Part shown: in pieces, positions 30,501-41,449 of the stretch | How positions within the stretch are numbered: the first letter of the stretch is position 1 | Layout of the letters: each line of letters begins with the position of its first letter | Program-made: the position numbers and the translations under genes | Notes under the pieces: model-generated | Told to the model about the DNA's origin: nothing | The model's input: only the letters and a program-made list of their open reading frames with translations | The model's database searches: none | Assembly: GCF_000313135.1 (NCBI RefSeq) | Contig: NW_004457530.1 | Span: 1-54,332, forward strand | Direction of reading: 5' to 3' | Origin: Acanthamoeba castellanii str. Neff | Lineage: Eukaryota; Discosea; Longamoebia; Acanthamoebidae | Length of the DNA stretch: 54,332 nucleotides

Positions 30501-32923
30501 CAGCCCCAATTCGTGTGGTGGCCATTTTTTTCCTTTTCTCGGGAGATATTTATCATTCATATTACCTTTTTTGGTACTTCTTGGCTGTGCTTTTTTATCC
30601 TTTTTTCATCTGTTTGTTTTTAGTGCAAGTTTGTTCCAAGGCTTGACAACTTGTTTGTGGCTCTCTCTACCATCAGTTGATCCACAACGAGCTGGTGCCG
30701 GAGCTCCCTCTACTGCTCAAGGTCAAGCTGGTGCACCAGGCCGCCAAGGGCATGCACTTCCTCCACTCGTCCGAGATCGTGCACCGGGACCTCAAGTCGC
30801 TCAATCTGCTGCTCGACCACAAGTGGAACCTCAAGGTGGCCGACTTCGGCCTCACCAAGTTCAAGGACGCACTCCTACGCCAGGACTCGCGCGACCGCGA
30901 CCACGCCGTCGTGGGCAGCGTGCCCTGGATGGCCCCCGAGGTGCTGGGCGACGAGGGCCGAGACCAGATCGACTTCGTGTTGGCCGATGTCTACAGCTTT
31001 GGCATCGTGCTCTGGGAGCTGCTTACCCGCGACGTGCTCTACGAGGGCATGCTGCCGGCCCAGATCGCGATTCGAGTGATCAGAGAAGACCTACGGCCAG
31101 CGCTCAGCAGCCACACCTTTGACGAAGTAGCGCATCAGCGGAGCGCTGGCGAGGCGCGGTACGTGGAGCTGATGCGCAGCTGCTGGAAGCGCGATCCGAC
31201 CGAGCGCCCGACGTTCGACGAGATCATCACCCGGCTCGAGGGGGTCAAGAGCGCAGCGGGGGGTGGTGGCACGGGCACCAGCAGCGCCCGCCAGAGCACC
31301 AGCAGCGCCAGCAGCAGCCCGACCGCGAGCGGGACTCTGCCGCGGAGCAACTACGCGAGCACGGGCACCACCACCTCGTCGGAGGGCCGGCCGTTCGATC
31401 TCCACCTTCGCAACGTGCCGCGGCGCGACGTGTCCTACGCCGTGTGCGACCTGGCCCGCATGGACGAGCTCTGGCAGCGCGATCCATTCGCGGCCGAGCG
31501 CACGGCCGAGTCCTACGGGAGCCTGGTGCGAGCCCAGGCCACGGCCCACAGCGGCTTCGTCTTCTCGCGGCCCAGCCTCCACAGCGGCGGCACCTACATG
31601 CTCTCCTTCGCCACCACCCAGGCGGCAGCCGCCTTTGCCCTGGCCCTGGTGGCCGCCGTAAATGACGCCGGCGGCGACGACGGCCAACTCCACCAGCGAT
31701 CGCGTGTGGCGCTGCACCATCAGCCCAAGACCAACGGGCGGCTGCCTGGCGACTACGCCGGCGCCACCTACGAGCCTCACCACTACCAGGAGGCGTGTCG
31801 CATCAACCTGCTCGGCTGGCCCGGCGCCGTGCTCTGCTCTGCCGCCTTTCGCGAAGCCTGCGGCGGCCCCGACGACAACAGTGCCGTGCACCTCCACAAC
31901 CTGCCGGGGCGCGAGTACTCGCTGCTGCTCGGCCCCGACGGCGATGGCGATGCGTTGGCCGCGGCCCACGACACCGAGGCCGAACCCGAGCGGCGCGGCG
32001 GACTGTGCTCGTCGAACCAGTGCCCGTGGATCATCGACGGCCGGCGGCTGACGGAGGGCGAGTGGCTGGGCCAGGGCAGCTACGGCCAAGTGACCGCCGG
32101 GTCCTACCTCGGCATGCCTGTGGCGGTCAAGCGCCTGTTCAACTCGAAGCTCGATGACGACTCGATGCGACGCATGCGGCGCGAGGCGGCGCTGCTGTTC
32201 AACCTCGAGCACCCCAACCTGGTCAAGCTCGTGGGCCTCTCGATCGGCGACGACGCCCAGCTCAGCCTGGTGATGGAGCTCGTGCCCGGCGGCAGCCTCA
32301 GCGCGCTCCTGGCCGACTCCTCGCGCAAGCTCAGCTGGGCCGCCCGGCTCTCGGTGCTGCGAGACGCCGCGCTGGGCCTGGCCTACCTCCACGAGCACGG
32401 CGTCATCCACCGCGACATCAAGTCCTCCAACCTACTGGTCGACGACGAGCTGGGCGGCGCCGGGGGCGGAGGGCTGCGAGTCAAGGTGGCCGACTTCGGG
32501 TTCGCCACGGCCAAGCAGGAGAACGCGACCATGACCCGCTGCGGCACGCCGGCCTGGACCGCGCCCGAGGTGCTGCTACCGCCGCCGGCGCCGGCGAGTG
32601 GTGGTAGCGGTGGTGGTGGTGAGGAGCAGCACGAGGCCGCGCTACTGGAGAAGGCCGACGTGTACTCGTTCGGGGTGGTGATGTGGGAGGTCTTGACCCG
32701 CAAGGTGCCCTACCAGGACAACGGTAACGACCATCACCACTACAACCTGGGCCACCTGATCCAGGCGGTGCTCGACGGCAAGCGGCCGGTGGTGCCGTCG
32801 GACTGCCCGCCGGCCTTCGCCAAGCTCATGAAGCGCTGCTGGCACCGGAACCCCCGGAAGAGGCCCGACATGGACCAGGTGCTGCTCTCCCTCAACCAGC
32901 TCTCGGGCACCTTCGGCCCCTAA
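27548..32923 (+). CDS. Receptor with two PBP-like ectodomains and two kinase domains
   Basis: Two exons (27548-30484 and 30677-32923), 1,727 residues. A signal peptide (about 1-35) is followed by two tandem type-1 periplasmic-binding-like domains (about 36-430 and 440-840). Each ends with a related Cys motif: DCARTGCQACCNAGSR and DRCNATGIPCCNTGSR. The transmembrane helix is GIALGVALPVAALLVCCLVL (about 847-875). Kinase 1 (about 890-1170) has GQGGFGEV, VAVKLM, HRDLKSLN and DFG; kinase 2 (about 1432-1725) has GQGSYGQV, VAVKRL, HRDIKSSN and DFG. Both keep the catalytic residues. Between them (about 1217-1400) lies a stretch that aligns by pattern with class III nucleotide cyclases but is worn (see findings). 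Such dual-kinase receptors are typical of Acanthamoeba; ligand and substrates are unknown. The single intron sits inside kinase 1. Confidence 0.87.
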
Positions 32924-32997
32924 TTTATTCTCCCAACATACTCATATGTAGACATGCAAGGAGAGTATATTGTGTTTTAGTGACATTGGCAGGCAGC

Positions 32998-34674
32998 TCA
33001 TGAGTTCTGCTGGTCGGACCACTCGGCCTCGGTCTCCAAAAGCACCTTGAGAGCGGGCAGGACTGCGGCCTGCAGCCCAGCCCGACCCAGGCGGGGCATG
33101 GCCACGCGCCACATCTCGAAGAAGTTGGGGCGGAAGGAGACACGCTCCGGGGCTTCCCTCACGAAATCGTCGAGCAGGTCGTGGGCCTTGCGGCCGTTGG
33201 GGTCTGTCAAGTTGGTGGCGGCGAGCAGGTGGATGTGAAGGCTGTAGACGGTCGCGCTGAAGTCGCTCCTCTTCAGGATCAGCCACACCTTTACGGCGTG
33301 GTAGGCGTCGTAGCGCGCCGACAGGTCCGGCTCGAACTCGGCGGGGAAGTGCAGTCGCTCGGGCACGCCCAGGTCGGCGAGCAGGAGGTTGGCCGGCACG
33401 TGGGCCCCGGTGTCTCCGGAGAGCCAACAGGCCACCCAGAAGCTGAGGCGGACCAGTACGGCCATGTTGCGTTCTTTCTTGTTCGGCGCCTGGATGGAAG
33501 TGAGGGCCAGAAGCTGATGGAGAGCCTCGACGTCGTGTTCCTCTGCATTCTCCCGCTCTTCTACTTCCTCAGCTTCTTCTTCTTCTTCTCCCGACAGCGC
33601 TTGGGTGGCCAGTGGTAACTCCTCCTGTATGCGTGGTGAGCTCCGCGTCTCACTCCACACGACACACACACACGACCACACACGACCACACACGACACAC
33701 GACACACGACACACGACACACGACACACGACACACACACAAGGGAAGAGTTTCTCGGTGAAGCATACCTCAGGGGGCGCGAGACTGACACCAGGGGTGAG
33801 CTCCAGCAGGCTGTAGGCCTCGTCAATGGACAACCACCCACCTTCGGCCTGTTCCAGCAGTTCGTGCGGTTCCTGCTGATCATTCTCCATGCGGTTGAGT
33901 TCCTCTGTTTGGTGGGGTTGGTGAGCAAGGGCTGAAACAGGGAGTGGTGGTGTGACAACAATGATGGTACCAGCTGCCAGAGTCGTGTCCAGCTGAAGGG
34001 AGGCCATGCTGCTCTCGTTGTGAAAGTTGAAGTTGACCTGCGCTGAACCCAAGTCGTGCCCCTCGGCGGCGCACTGAGCTGCGAGGAGCGTCTCGGGAGC
34101 TTCGCCAGAGGCACACTTGCGCGGCTGCCCACAACAGCACTGTGTAAATAACTGTAACCAATTAAGATGAAGACGAAGATGAATGTACCGCACGGCGGGT
34201 GGTCCTCTTCCGCTTAGTGGTACGTCTGCGGTCTTCCTTCTTCTTCTTCTCCTCCTTCTCCTTCTCCTTACGTTCTTCCGCTCGTTGCTTGTGTTCCATA
34301 GTCGCCTGGTGCTGCTTAACATGGGAAGCAGCCATGTGCGCATCACACGCCACGCACCATGCTTTGCCGTCCACGATGAATGTGTACGAAGTGTACACGG
34401 TGGTCCTCGCTCTCTCCTGGTGCTCGCGGAATCTCGCGTGGTGGCCCCCGTAGGCTTGGGGCGAAGAAAAACGCTGTCCGAGCTGTTTGCCGTGTGGGTC
34501 CAAACAGATGGCACAGAAGATTTGGCCGTTCTCTCGCACCTCCCTGTACGTGGAGCCCTCAGCCCATTCTGTGTGTTGTTGTTGTGTCGCGAAGTGAGTA
34601 CAAAGCCACCAGAACAACCCCAAGAATGGAGTACCGTCACTGGCGCTGAAGGAGTCGGCGTGGGGGTCCTGCAT
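32998..34674 (-). CDS. Zinc-finger protein with an unrecognised helical C-terminal domain
   Basis: Four exons (34674-34635, 34568-34189, 34124-33768, 33624-32998), 467 residues. Exon 2 encodes FCAICLDPHGK with HHARFREH, then KAWCVACDAHMAASHVKQH, two C-x2-C...H-type fingers; the second resembles U1/matrin-type C2H2 fingers. A strongly basic and acidic helix follows (RAEERKEKEKEEKKKKEDR). Exon 3 is a mixed linker. Exon 4 begins with Glu-rich sequence and continues as a compact, mostly helical region (NMAVLVRLSFWVACWL, YHAVKVWLILKRSDFSATVY, FEMWRVAMPRLGRAGLQ) I cannot assign. A nucleic-acid-binding role is inferred from the fingers. The gene is convergent with the dual-kinase gene (75 bp between stops). 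Confidence 0.75.
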
Positions 34675-34912
34675 GGCGTGTTGCTGTTGATGTTTGTGGG
34701 TAATAAATACAACTGGTTATGTTTGCCTGTGGTCTGTTGGCACCAATTTATAACTTCGGTCCAAGTGTGGCTAACACGATTCTCTGAATGACAGGAACCT
34801 TGCTGCCCAATGGTATATGTCTTCTCGTAGACCACACATCTTCTGCCGAAAGATACTTTTAGAGAACGAACCAATAGGGCGGTTGGGAAAATATAGATTT
34901 TTAAATATAGAT

Positions 34913-37057
34913 TTAGATCTTGAGCGAGATGAGGCGGTCACGACATGTCTGGAGGGAACACAGAAGCAGGCCACCGGAATCGAAGTGCGGCCGTGGCGTG
35001 GGCTGGTGGTTGAGCCAGTAGACGCCGGAGGCCAGCTTCGTCTCCCGCTCTCTGACCTCCTCTGCGTCATAAGTGGCGCACACACCACGATTTGAGCACC
35101 GCACACATACAAACGTAGGTAGGAATCGGTCAAATGACTCACTACTGTGCGACAGAACGAACCTGGAGTCTCGCCAGAGCGCATGACGAATGAGGCCACG
35201 AGGAACACCACTGGCCCGATGTAGAAGGGGCACAGGTCCTTGGGTGTGACGTGCTTGCGCAGCTGCCGTGGGAAAAACCTGGGTCATCAGTTCACATACA
35301 ACACGCCACACGCAACACAACGCCACACAACGCCACACAACGAAACACAACGGCACACAAAGAAACACAACGAAAGATAACGACACACTCGTACCTTGAG
35401 GCGGTCAAGAATGTTGGTTTCGTTGTTGGCGTTGATGATGCACAAGAAGACGTGCATGCCCTGTTCAAACTGGCCCCTGCCTTCGCCCAACACACCGTGC
35501 AGCTCGCGGTACACCTGAGTGCCAACCGCTGCAATGAGCTCAAACTGTTGTCTTGTTGAACCAGTGCATGCGTGCGTGTGTGCGTGTGTGCGTGCGTGTG
35601 TGCGTGCGTGGGCGTACGTGTTCCTGGTAGTCGCCACTGGGCGACTGCTCCATCTTCTCGCCATCGACGACAAGGACCAGTTTGATGGGCTTCGGCAGGC
35701 CCCTGGTTCCTCCCGGCCGGCAATTTAGGCCCCTGAATTGAGGGCCAAAAGTTCCTCCATACCAGTTCCTGCATTTCCCGCACGCACACGGCACACGACG
35801 CACGACGCACGACATGTGACACACAACGTCAACCTATAATTGCTGGTGAACTATCGGAGTGAAGCGGAGCGGCACCTGGGTTTGCGAATGACGCAGATGT
35901 TGTAGGTTCGGTCATTGGGTTCGGGAGACCACCAACACGTGCCCTTGAACGCGAGCCTTGCCACCCGGCACTCGCCTTTGTGTGTGTGTGTGTGTGGTGT
36001 TGATCGCGTACTCTATGAGTATCTTGCGTCTTGTGCCGCACACACGGCGTGTAGCAACACGCGTCGCGTGTAGTACCTCCAGGGCTCAGCAGATCCGCCT
36101 CGACTTGCATCGTCACATCGTTGCTCCCCCACTCTGCGACACCCAACATCGCCCAATCGCATGTGTGAGCTAGGCCTACTCCTCGCATAGGAAGCGGGGT
36201 CGGGGGGGGGAACACGTGCTCGCGATGACGGTGGGCGCGATGTGTTCGGCGATGTTCGAGAGCGTGGCGAAGCTGGGCAGCCCGGCCACGATCACGCCCG
36301 CGTATGCCGGCCGTCGCAGATGGTCAACCATGTCATGCAACCTGGCCCAAGACAACAGTCATTGTTGCGTGTTGCGTGTTGTGTGTTGCATGTTGCGTGT
36401 TGCGTGTTGCGTGTTGCGAACCTTCTGTAGACGCTCTTCCAGCCGCCGTAGCCCTCGCGCGTGGCGTGGCGTCGGACGAACTCGTGGAGCGCTCGATCCA
36501 CTCGCCTCTCAGCATCGTCGCCATCGCCGTGGTCGGTGGTATCGCTGACGCTTTCGTCGGCAGTAGAGGCCGGGCGCTGGTGGCGGGCCGCGTAGAGGCC
36601 GAACACATCGGCAGCCGGGCGGCGCTGCCACTCGTTCGACTCCTTGGGCACCACCTGCCTCCCCGCGATCACAGCCAGGTCAGCTCCAAGCGAGCACAAC
36701 ACAACACAACGCACACGCACACGCACACGCACACGCACACGCACGCAACATTTTACGTACGTGGTAGGGGTGGTGGCCGGCGGTCTCGCCCCAGAAGTCC
36801 GACCCGAAGCGCAAGAGCGAGCGGGTGCACCAGACCACGTCGCACTCCGACTCGCGATGTAGCGCCCGGCACGTACGAGCCACCTGGTGTGCCCCCCCCA
36901 TTTTTAAAAGAAGTGTAAAAACCGCGGGGGGGGGTAGAGGTGGCCAGTCGAGGCGTACGTTTGCCAAGTCCTGGACAGAAAGGTAGCAAAGTACACAGGC
37001 GAGCACGTTCGAGTCCAACAAGACCAGCATGGACCACCCCTGGCCCTCTTGCTCCAT
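34913..37057 (-). CDS. F-box-like protein
   Basis: Ten exons are proposed (37057-36959, 36883-36761, 36654-36422, 36341-36216, 36123-36077, 35975-35876, 35768-35618, 35544-35395, 35262-35163, 35061-34913), 425 residues. The N-terminus (LLDSNVLACVLCYLSVQDL, then VARTCRALHRES and VVWCTRSLLRFG) fits an F-box spread over two exons. The remainder (HDMVDHLRRPAYAGVIVAGL, VTMQVEADLLSPGG, CRVARLAFKGTCWWSPE, PKPIKLVLVVDGEKMEQ, GMHVFLCIINANNE) looks like mixed alpha/beta or beta-sandwich and is not assigned. Exon 5 is the weakest: I chose an acceptor that leaves one base (phase 2), as the more obvious ones break the frame. The gene is tandem with the zinc-finger gene and divergent from the roadblock-like gene. 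Confidence 0.65.
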
Positions 37058-37155
37058 TCCTGAATGTTAAATTAAATACAAATAATTAACAATTAAATGG
37101 AAAATAACAGAGAAATTGACACTTTATTCTGTTATTTTGCTAATCGAGAAGGAAT
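37058..37155. promoter_or_regulatory. Compact bidirectional promoter, F-box / roadblock-like
   Basis: Only 98 bp separate the two start codons. The interval is AT-rich (ttaaattaaatacaaataattaacaa and onwards) in contrast to the GC-rich exons, with TTAAAT and AATTAA elements near both ends. The shared promoter role is inferred. Confidence 0.45.
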
Positions 37156-38035
37156 ATGAGCGCTCGAACGTGCAAGAAGGAGACCGGGCTGTCGCCGGTG
37201 GTGTACCGGAAGCTCGAGAACGTGTTCAAGGAACTCCAGACGCTCTTTCCCGCCACACCCTCCTGCGCAATCGTCAACGCCCAAGGCGAACTGCTGTACC
37301 CTTCCCCCCTTTTAATTCCTCGTTCCTTTCGCCTGCTCACTACTCATTAGTTTATTTATTCTTATTATTAATTACAACAATTAATCAAATATTTAAATTA
37401 TAAAAATGCAAAATAAATAAATAATTATGCTTCACCCTATGCAGGTACGCGTTCGGGGAGGAGGCCAGCGCCGGGATCCAGGAGGACATATGCCTCACGC
37501 TGCAGAAGCTCAAGCGCGCCGCCGTCAAGTTTGGTGCGCCCGCTGTGGACCCTCTCGCTGCTCTCTTTTTTTCTTTTTCATGTGGCTGACTGCTCCTGCT
37601 CGGCGGCTTTGCTTGGGGACAACGCAGCCGAGACACAGGGCGAACACGAGTGCTCGCTGTTGCGGGTCAAGGGCACCAAGCAGATCTTCTCCTGCTATCA
37701 GATCGGCGAAAACGTATGCGTGCGCTTGTGGGCTCGGCTGTGTGTGTCTATTCTGCACTGTGTGCTAAATGTGATGGTGACGTGGTGTGTTCTGGTGGTG
37801 TGCTTCATTTAGTTCATGGCCTTCTTCACGCCGCTGCCCGTGGACGAGGAGGTGGAGAGCGTGCAGACAGAACTGAGGATGCAGGCCCTCTGCGAAGAAC
37901 TAAAGCTCATGCTGCTTGGTACCTATTCTCTTTCCATCATGCCGTGTGGTTATTCGAATCGCTCAGACCACTCACCCACTCTTCCACACGCACCCGCTCA
38001 TGTGTGCAGACGCCAACATCGCCAAGCCCAACTAA
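37156..38035 (+). CDS. Roadblock/LC7-like protein
   Basis: Five exons (37156-37295, 37445-37533, 37628-37713, 37813-37918, 38010-38035), 148 residues. After a short leader, VVYRKLENVFKELQTLFP forms a helix, then SCAIVNAQGELLYAFGEE (the strand-turn-strand of the roadblock fold), a helix EDICLTLQKLKRAAVKF, then strands CSLLRVKGTKQIFSCYQ and FMAFFTPLPVDEEVE, and a C-terminal helix. This order and length match roadblock/LC7 proteins, which act as dimeric subunits of dynein or of GTPase regulators such as Ragulator. Which one cannot be told. The last exon is 26 nt. Sequence similarity is modest, so the call rests on the fold pattern. Confidence 0.55.
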
Positions 38036-38399
38036 ACACGCATTCAGCAGCGACTCACCATGAGGCTGGCCAAAGGCAGGGTGGATTTAGGGAAGGAAGG
38101 CGGCCCGCCGATGGTCTGCGTGGTATGGACAGAAAAGAGGAAGCAGGTCCAGAAGTCGATCAATGTGGTTTCTGCCAAAGGCTTTAGCCCAGCCGCCATC
38201 TCACCGCGCATCACGCGTGAACATGTTGTACTTTTCTGGCCAGGCAACAGCAGCTGTGGCAATTAGTGAAATTAACACACTTTCCCATTCCTAGTAAACA
38301 AGAGAAAACACCGACTTGAACCCAAACCACCGACAGCAAAACAAACCCAAACCACCGACTTGACACCCAACAAGCCAACAACGCAGACTAGCGCTCACA
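38036..38399. other. Intergenic, no supported gene
   Basis: A 68-codon plus-strand frame (38060-38266) is open but shows no family resemblance and no splice partners; it may be the 3' UTR of the roadblock-like gene. The part before 38,400 is CCAAACCACCGACTTGA-type sequence, where 'aaacccaaaccaccgac' recurs (about 38,318-38,358) just upstream of the next start. Confidence 0.5.
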
Positions 38400-39126
38400 A
38401 TGGCCAGCCAACAAAGCTCTACGAACTTCACGGGTCTCTTGGGTCTCCTGTTTGTGGCCCTTCTGGCCGTCATTGCTTTGGCTGACGAGACCGCGGTGCC
38501 CAACAATGCTGCCCCCGTAGCCTCAGCCGCCTACAAGTATGAGACATCTGAACCCGTTGATGCCTCCGACTACTGTTCCAGTTCCACCACCTGCAGCGGC
38601 TGCACGGTATGTGTGTTTTTTGTGCAGCTGTCTCTTGATTCAGTTAAACATTTGTAATGCACTGATTATATGAACTCGTTTCCAGGGCTTTTGCGCTTGG
38701 TGCGGTAACAGCGACACTGAGGGCTTCTGTACAGCCTGTGACAGCGGCTGCACCAAGCCTGCCTTGTGCACACACAAGTACTGGACGCGCAGCCTCTGCC
38801 CCAGTGTATGCGCCCCTCCTCCATTGATACCCCTGCTTCTTTGTCTGTTCATGCTAACCCTAATGTTATTGTAGGAAATGGACACGATTGCGCTGGGTGT
38901 GGGCGCTGTCATTGGCATTGTCGTGGCCTCCATTATCGGATGCTGCTGCCTGATGGCGGCGGGCTGCCTCCTTGTCTACTGCTGCTGCTTCGCCGGGGCG
39001 GTGGCAATCGGACGCAGGAGTCCGGGCCACCAGGGCTATGTCGTGCATCAGAACTCACCAAATGAGCTCGAAGTTCTCGGACAGGACAAGGCGGTGGCGC
39101 ACAACAACAAGGCAGGCGCAGTCTAG
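38400..39126 (+). CDS. PSI-like cysteine-rich single-pass membrane protein
   Basis: Three phase-0 exons (38400-38606, 38686-38805, 38875-39126), 192 residues. Signal peptide: LLGLLFVALLAVIALA. The ectodomain has a tight cysteine cluster: CSSSTTCSGC, GFCAWCGNSDTEGFCTAC, and C-x2-C...C downstream, close to the PSI (plexin-semaphorin-integrin) pattern with its C-x-W-C. The membrane helix (ALGVGAVIGIVVASIIGCCC) runs into seven cysteines (CCCLMAAGCLLVYCCC), a likely palmitoylation site. The cytosolic tail is short with Ser/Pro and Asn-rich ends. The exons match domains: signal plus linker, cysteine module, membrane and tail. Function unknown. Confidence 0.75.
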
Positions 39127-39603
39127 AGACGACCCACGTGCGGGACAATGGGGTTTGGGTTTTGCGAGATAAAACCGCCACTTTTTTAAAGGTATCCGGG
39201 CAGCGGACCACCAGGCCCTGGCAACTGTTGCGTGGAATTTTGGGAGTGCACCGACGTGTACGCGCCTGCAGCACCACACCTCGATGACGACCTTTGCGCC
39301 CCCACACGAGCCCGGCGGGCGGTAAACACGCGAGCGGGCACAAACCAACCCACGACGAATTCCACTAAAGGTGGCATTCTATTGTATTTATTTATTGCTT
39401 CATTTTCTTTCACCGAAATTTCTGTTTCGGCTATGTGAGTGTTGTCGCAATTTTCGCCGACGTTTCAGTCCGCCCACAAGGGAGGGCCTGGCCGTGCACA
39501 CAGTCGGCCATTCACAACACAACACGCTGCAACATACGACTGTACGTGTCCCTCTACACACTCCATTTCCTTAGATGCCAACACCTTTTTTTGTGCCACG
39601 CAG
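39127..39603. other. Intergenic and probable 5' leader, no gene seen
   Basis: The stretch is mixed. A perfect AG acceptor (cacgcag) lies immediately before the ATG of the next gene, so a 5' UTR intron or an unrecognised upstream coding exon is likely to end here. No upstream exon could be fixed. Confidence 0.5.
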
Positions 39604-41106
39604 ATGGCAGCAGCTAGCGAACAGAGACCGCTCGGGGCCACCCCGCTGATCGATATCATATCGCCCGCGCAGAACCTGGTGGTGCTCGACCACACCGACT
39701 CCGTCAACGATGCCCTCCTCGTACCTTCCTGCCTTCTTCTCCCACCTCAACCCAACACTACCCAACCCACACGTCTGGTGGTTTGCACGGGCCAGCCATG
39801 ACCGTGGAATTTGTGCGTGTGGGTCGCAGAGGCTGGCCCAGTTTGGCATCCAGTCGGCGCCCGTCTACAACCGTCTCACAGACCAGTTCCTGGGCTCGGT
39901 ACCCTTCCCACGGCCTGTGTGCGTGTGCGTGTGCGTGTGCGTGTCGTTCTCGGCTCACCCTCATCGGTAATGATGAAAGGTGGACGTGATGGACATGGTG
40001 GAGTTTGTGGTGGGCGCCTCCTCGCAATCGGGCGAGGCCGACATGGGCGAGGCGATGAAGCGCCAATTCCAACGTCCGGTGTTTGACATCATGAGTACGA
40101 CCTTGAGCGCTCTCCAATAATTGTGTCACTCTGTCATCTCGTTGATGTTTATGCATTGCCGCGTCTCGGCGGTGCGACAGATGCTTCGGACACGGATCCG
40201 TTCCTGCCTGTGCCCACGCACAGCCGTCTGGGTGAGGTACTTCACATGTTCTATTCACAAGGCATCCACAGGTACCACACACCTCCAGCCACCACCAGCC
40301 ACCACCACCGGTCTGATAATGTCTCACATAAATTGATGGCTCTAGGCTGCCGCTGGTCGATTCGCAAAACAACTTGGTGGGCATTGTGAGCCAGTGGGAC
40401 ATCGTCAACTTCCTCAACGAGCACAAGGGCCGCCACGAGTTGGTGAGACAGGTTGGTTTCTCCCTCGTTCGCGTTGATTGTTCTCAGACCAGTCACAGCA
40501 TCATTGATGCACTCTCTTCTTCTTCTTTTCTATCATAGATGAGCAAGTCGTTGTTCGAGCTCGACTTGGCGCCTGGCAAGGTGGTGTCTGTATCGCATCG
40601 GGCCACCCTCAAGGATTGCTTCACCGCCATCATGGGGTATAGCTTTACCTCTTCCTCCTCCTCCTCCTCTTCTTCTTCTGCACTTGCTCTCTTCGCTCTC
40701 TGACTCCGCCCAGGTACAAAATCTCGGGAGTCGCCGTCGTGGACGAAGGCGGCCACCTGGTCGGCACCATCTCTGCCTCCGACCTCAAGGTGTGTGCGTC
40801 AATCAAGCACGCTTCATTCATAATTTTCCTTCACAACACAACAATCGACTGAGCTGGTCATTGCAGGGCGTGACGCAGGAAAACTTCATCACGCTGGGGC
40901 TGCCGGTGGCGGACTTCCTCAAGGTGCGGCACAAGGAGGGCGCCCTCTCGTGCGTGCGGGAGGCCACGCTGGGCCAGGTGGTGGCGGTGGTCGCGCGCAC
41001 GGGCCTGCACCGGGTGTTTGTCATCGACGCCGCTCAGAAGCCCATCAGCGTGGTGACCCTCACCGACATCCTGCGCCTCGTCTCCCATCACTTGCCCACC
41101 CACTAG
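39604..41106 (+). CDS. Four-CBS-domain protein (SNF4/AMPK-gamma-like)
   Basis: Eight exons (39604-39720, 39830-39898, 39980-40094, 40181-40271, 40346-40451, 40539-40636, 40714-40789, 40867-41106), 303 residues. Four CBS units follow each other: PAQNLVVLDHTDSVNDALL with RLAQFGIQSAPVYN; HSRLGEVLHMFYSQGIHRLPLVD with GIVSQWDIVNFL; VVSVSHRATLKDCFTAIM with KISGVAVVD and VGTISASDLK; REATLGQVVAVVARTGLHR with VFVID and SVVTLTDILRLV. The two Bateman modules and the length match AMPK-gamma/SNF4 proteins, which bind adenine nucleotides; the Asp of SQWDIVN, SASDLK and TLTDIL are the usual ribose-binding aspartates. Whether it pairs with an AMPK-type kinase is inferred. No protein-kinase partner lies next to it. 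Confidence 0.82.
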
Positions 41107-41449
41107 TACTGAAGGCAGTCACCACTTTGATCAACAAGTACAGTTCCGTAGTGGCCACGTGTGTTTCACACTCTTTCTCACCACTCAGCTACAAAGTGCT
41201 GCCCTGTGGTTGGTTGAGCAGTTAGAGATGCGTTTGTCCCTCAAGTCCGGGTTTTACCGCAGAAGTGGAGTTGGAGTGGTTGCTAACAGCACCAGGTCAA
41301 AGAAGAAGCACCTCGTCTTCATTCTTCTTTCCCCGGTCCAGGTACGCACCTCTGTGCTCCCTTTTGCGATCTCTTTCGATTATTCTAATTGTACGCCTCT
41401 TGTGCAGATTTGCAAGTAGCACTACCCTCTTGCAATTCAATTTGAAGGA
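41107..41449. other. Intergenic, no gene seen
   Basis: These 343 bp separate the CBS gene and the inositol oxygenase gene. A possible 5' UTR intron is suggested by a GT donor near 41,341 (caggtacgc) and an AG at about 41,407 (tgtgcag), 43 bp before the ATG. Confidence 0.45.

Noticed and set aside
31091..32410. 439-codon antisense frame over the dual-kinase gene
   Set aside because: It mirrors a GC3-rich coding exon and its translation lacks domain character, while the sense strand carries complete kinase motifs.
38060..38266. 68-codon frame between the roadblock-like and PSI-like genes
   Set aside because: No family resemblance, signal or splice partner; as likely a 3' UTR.
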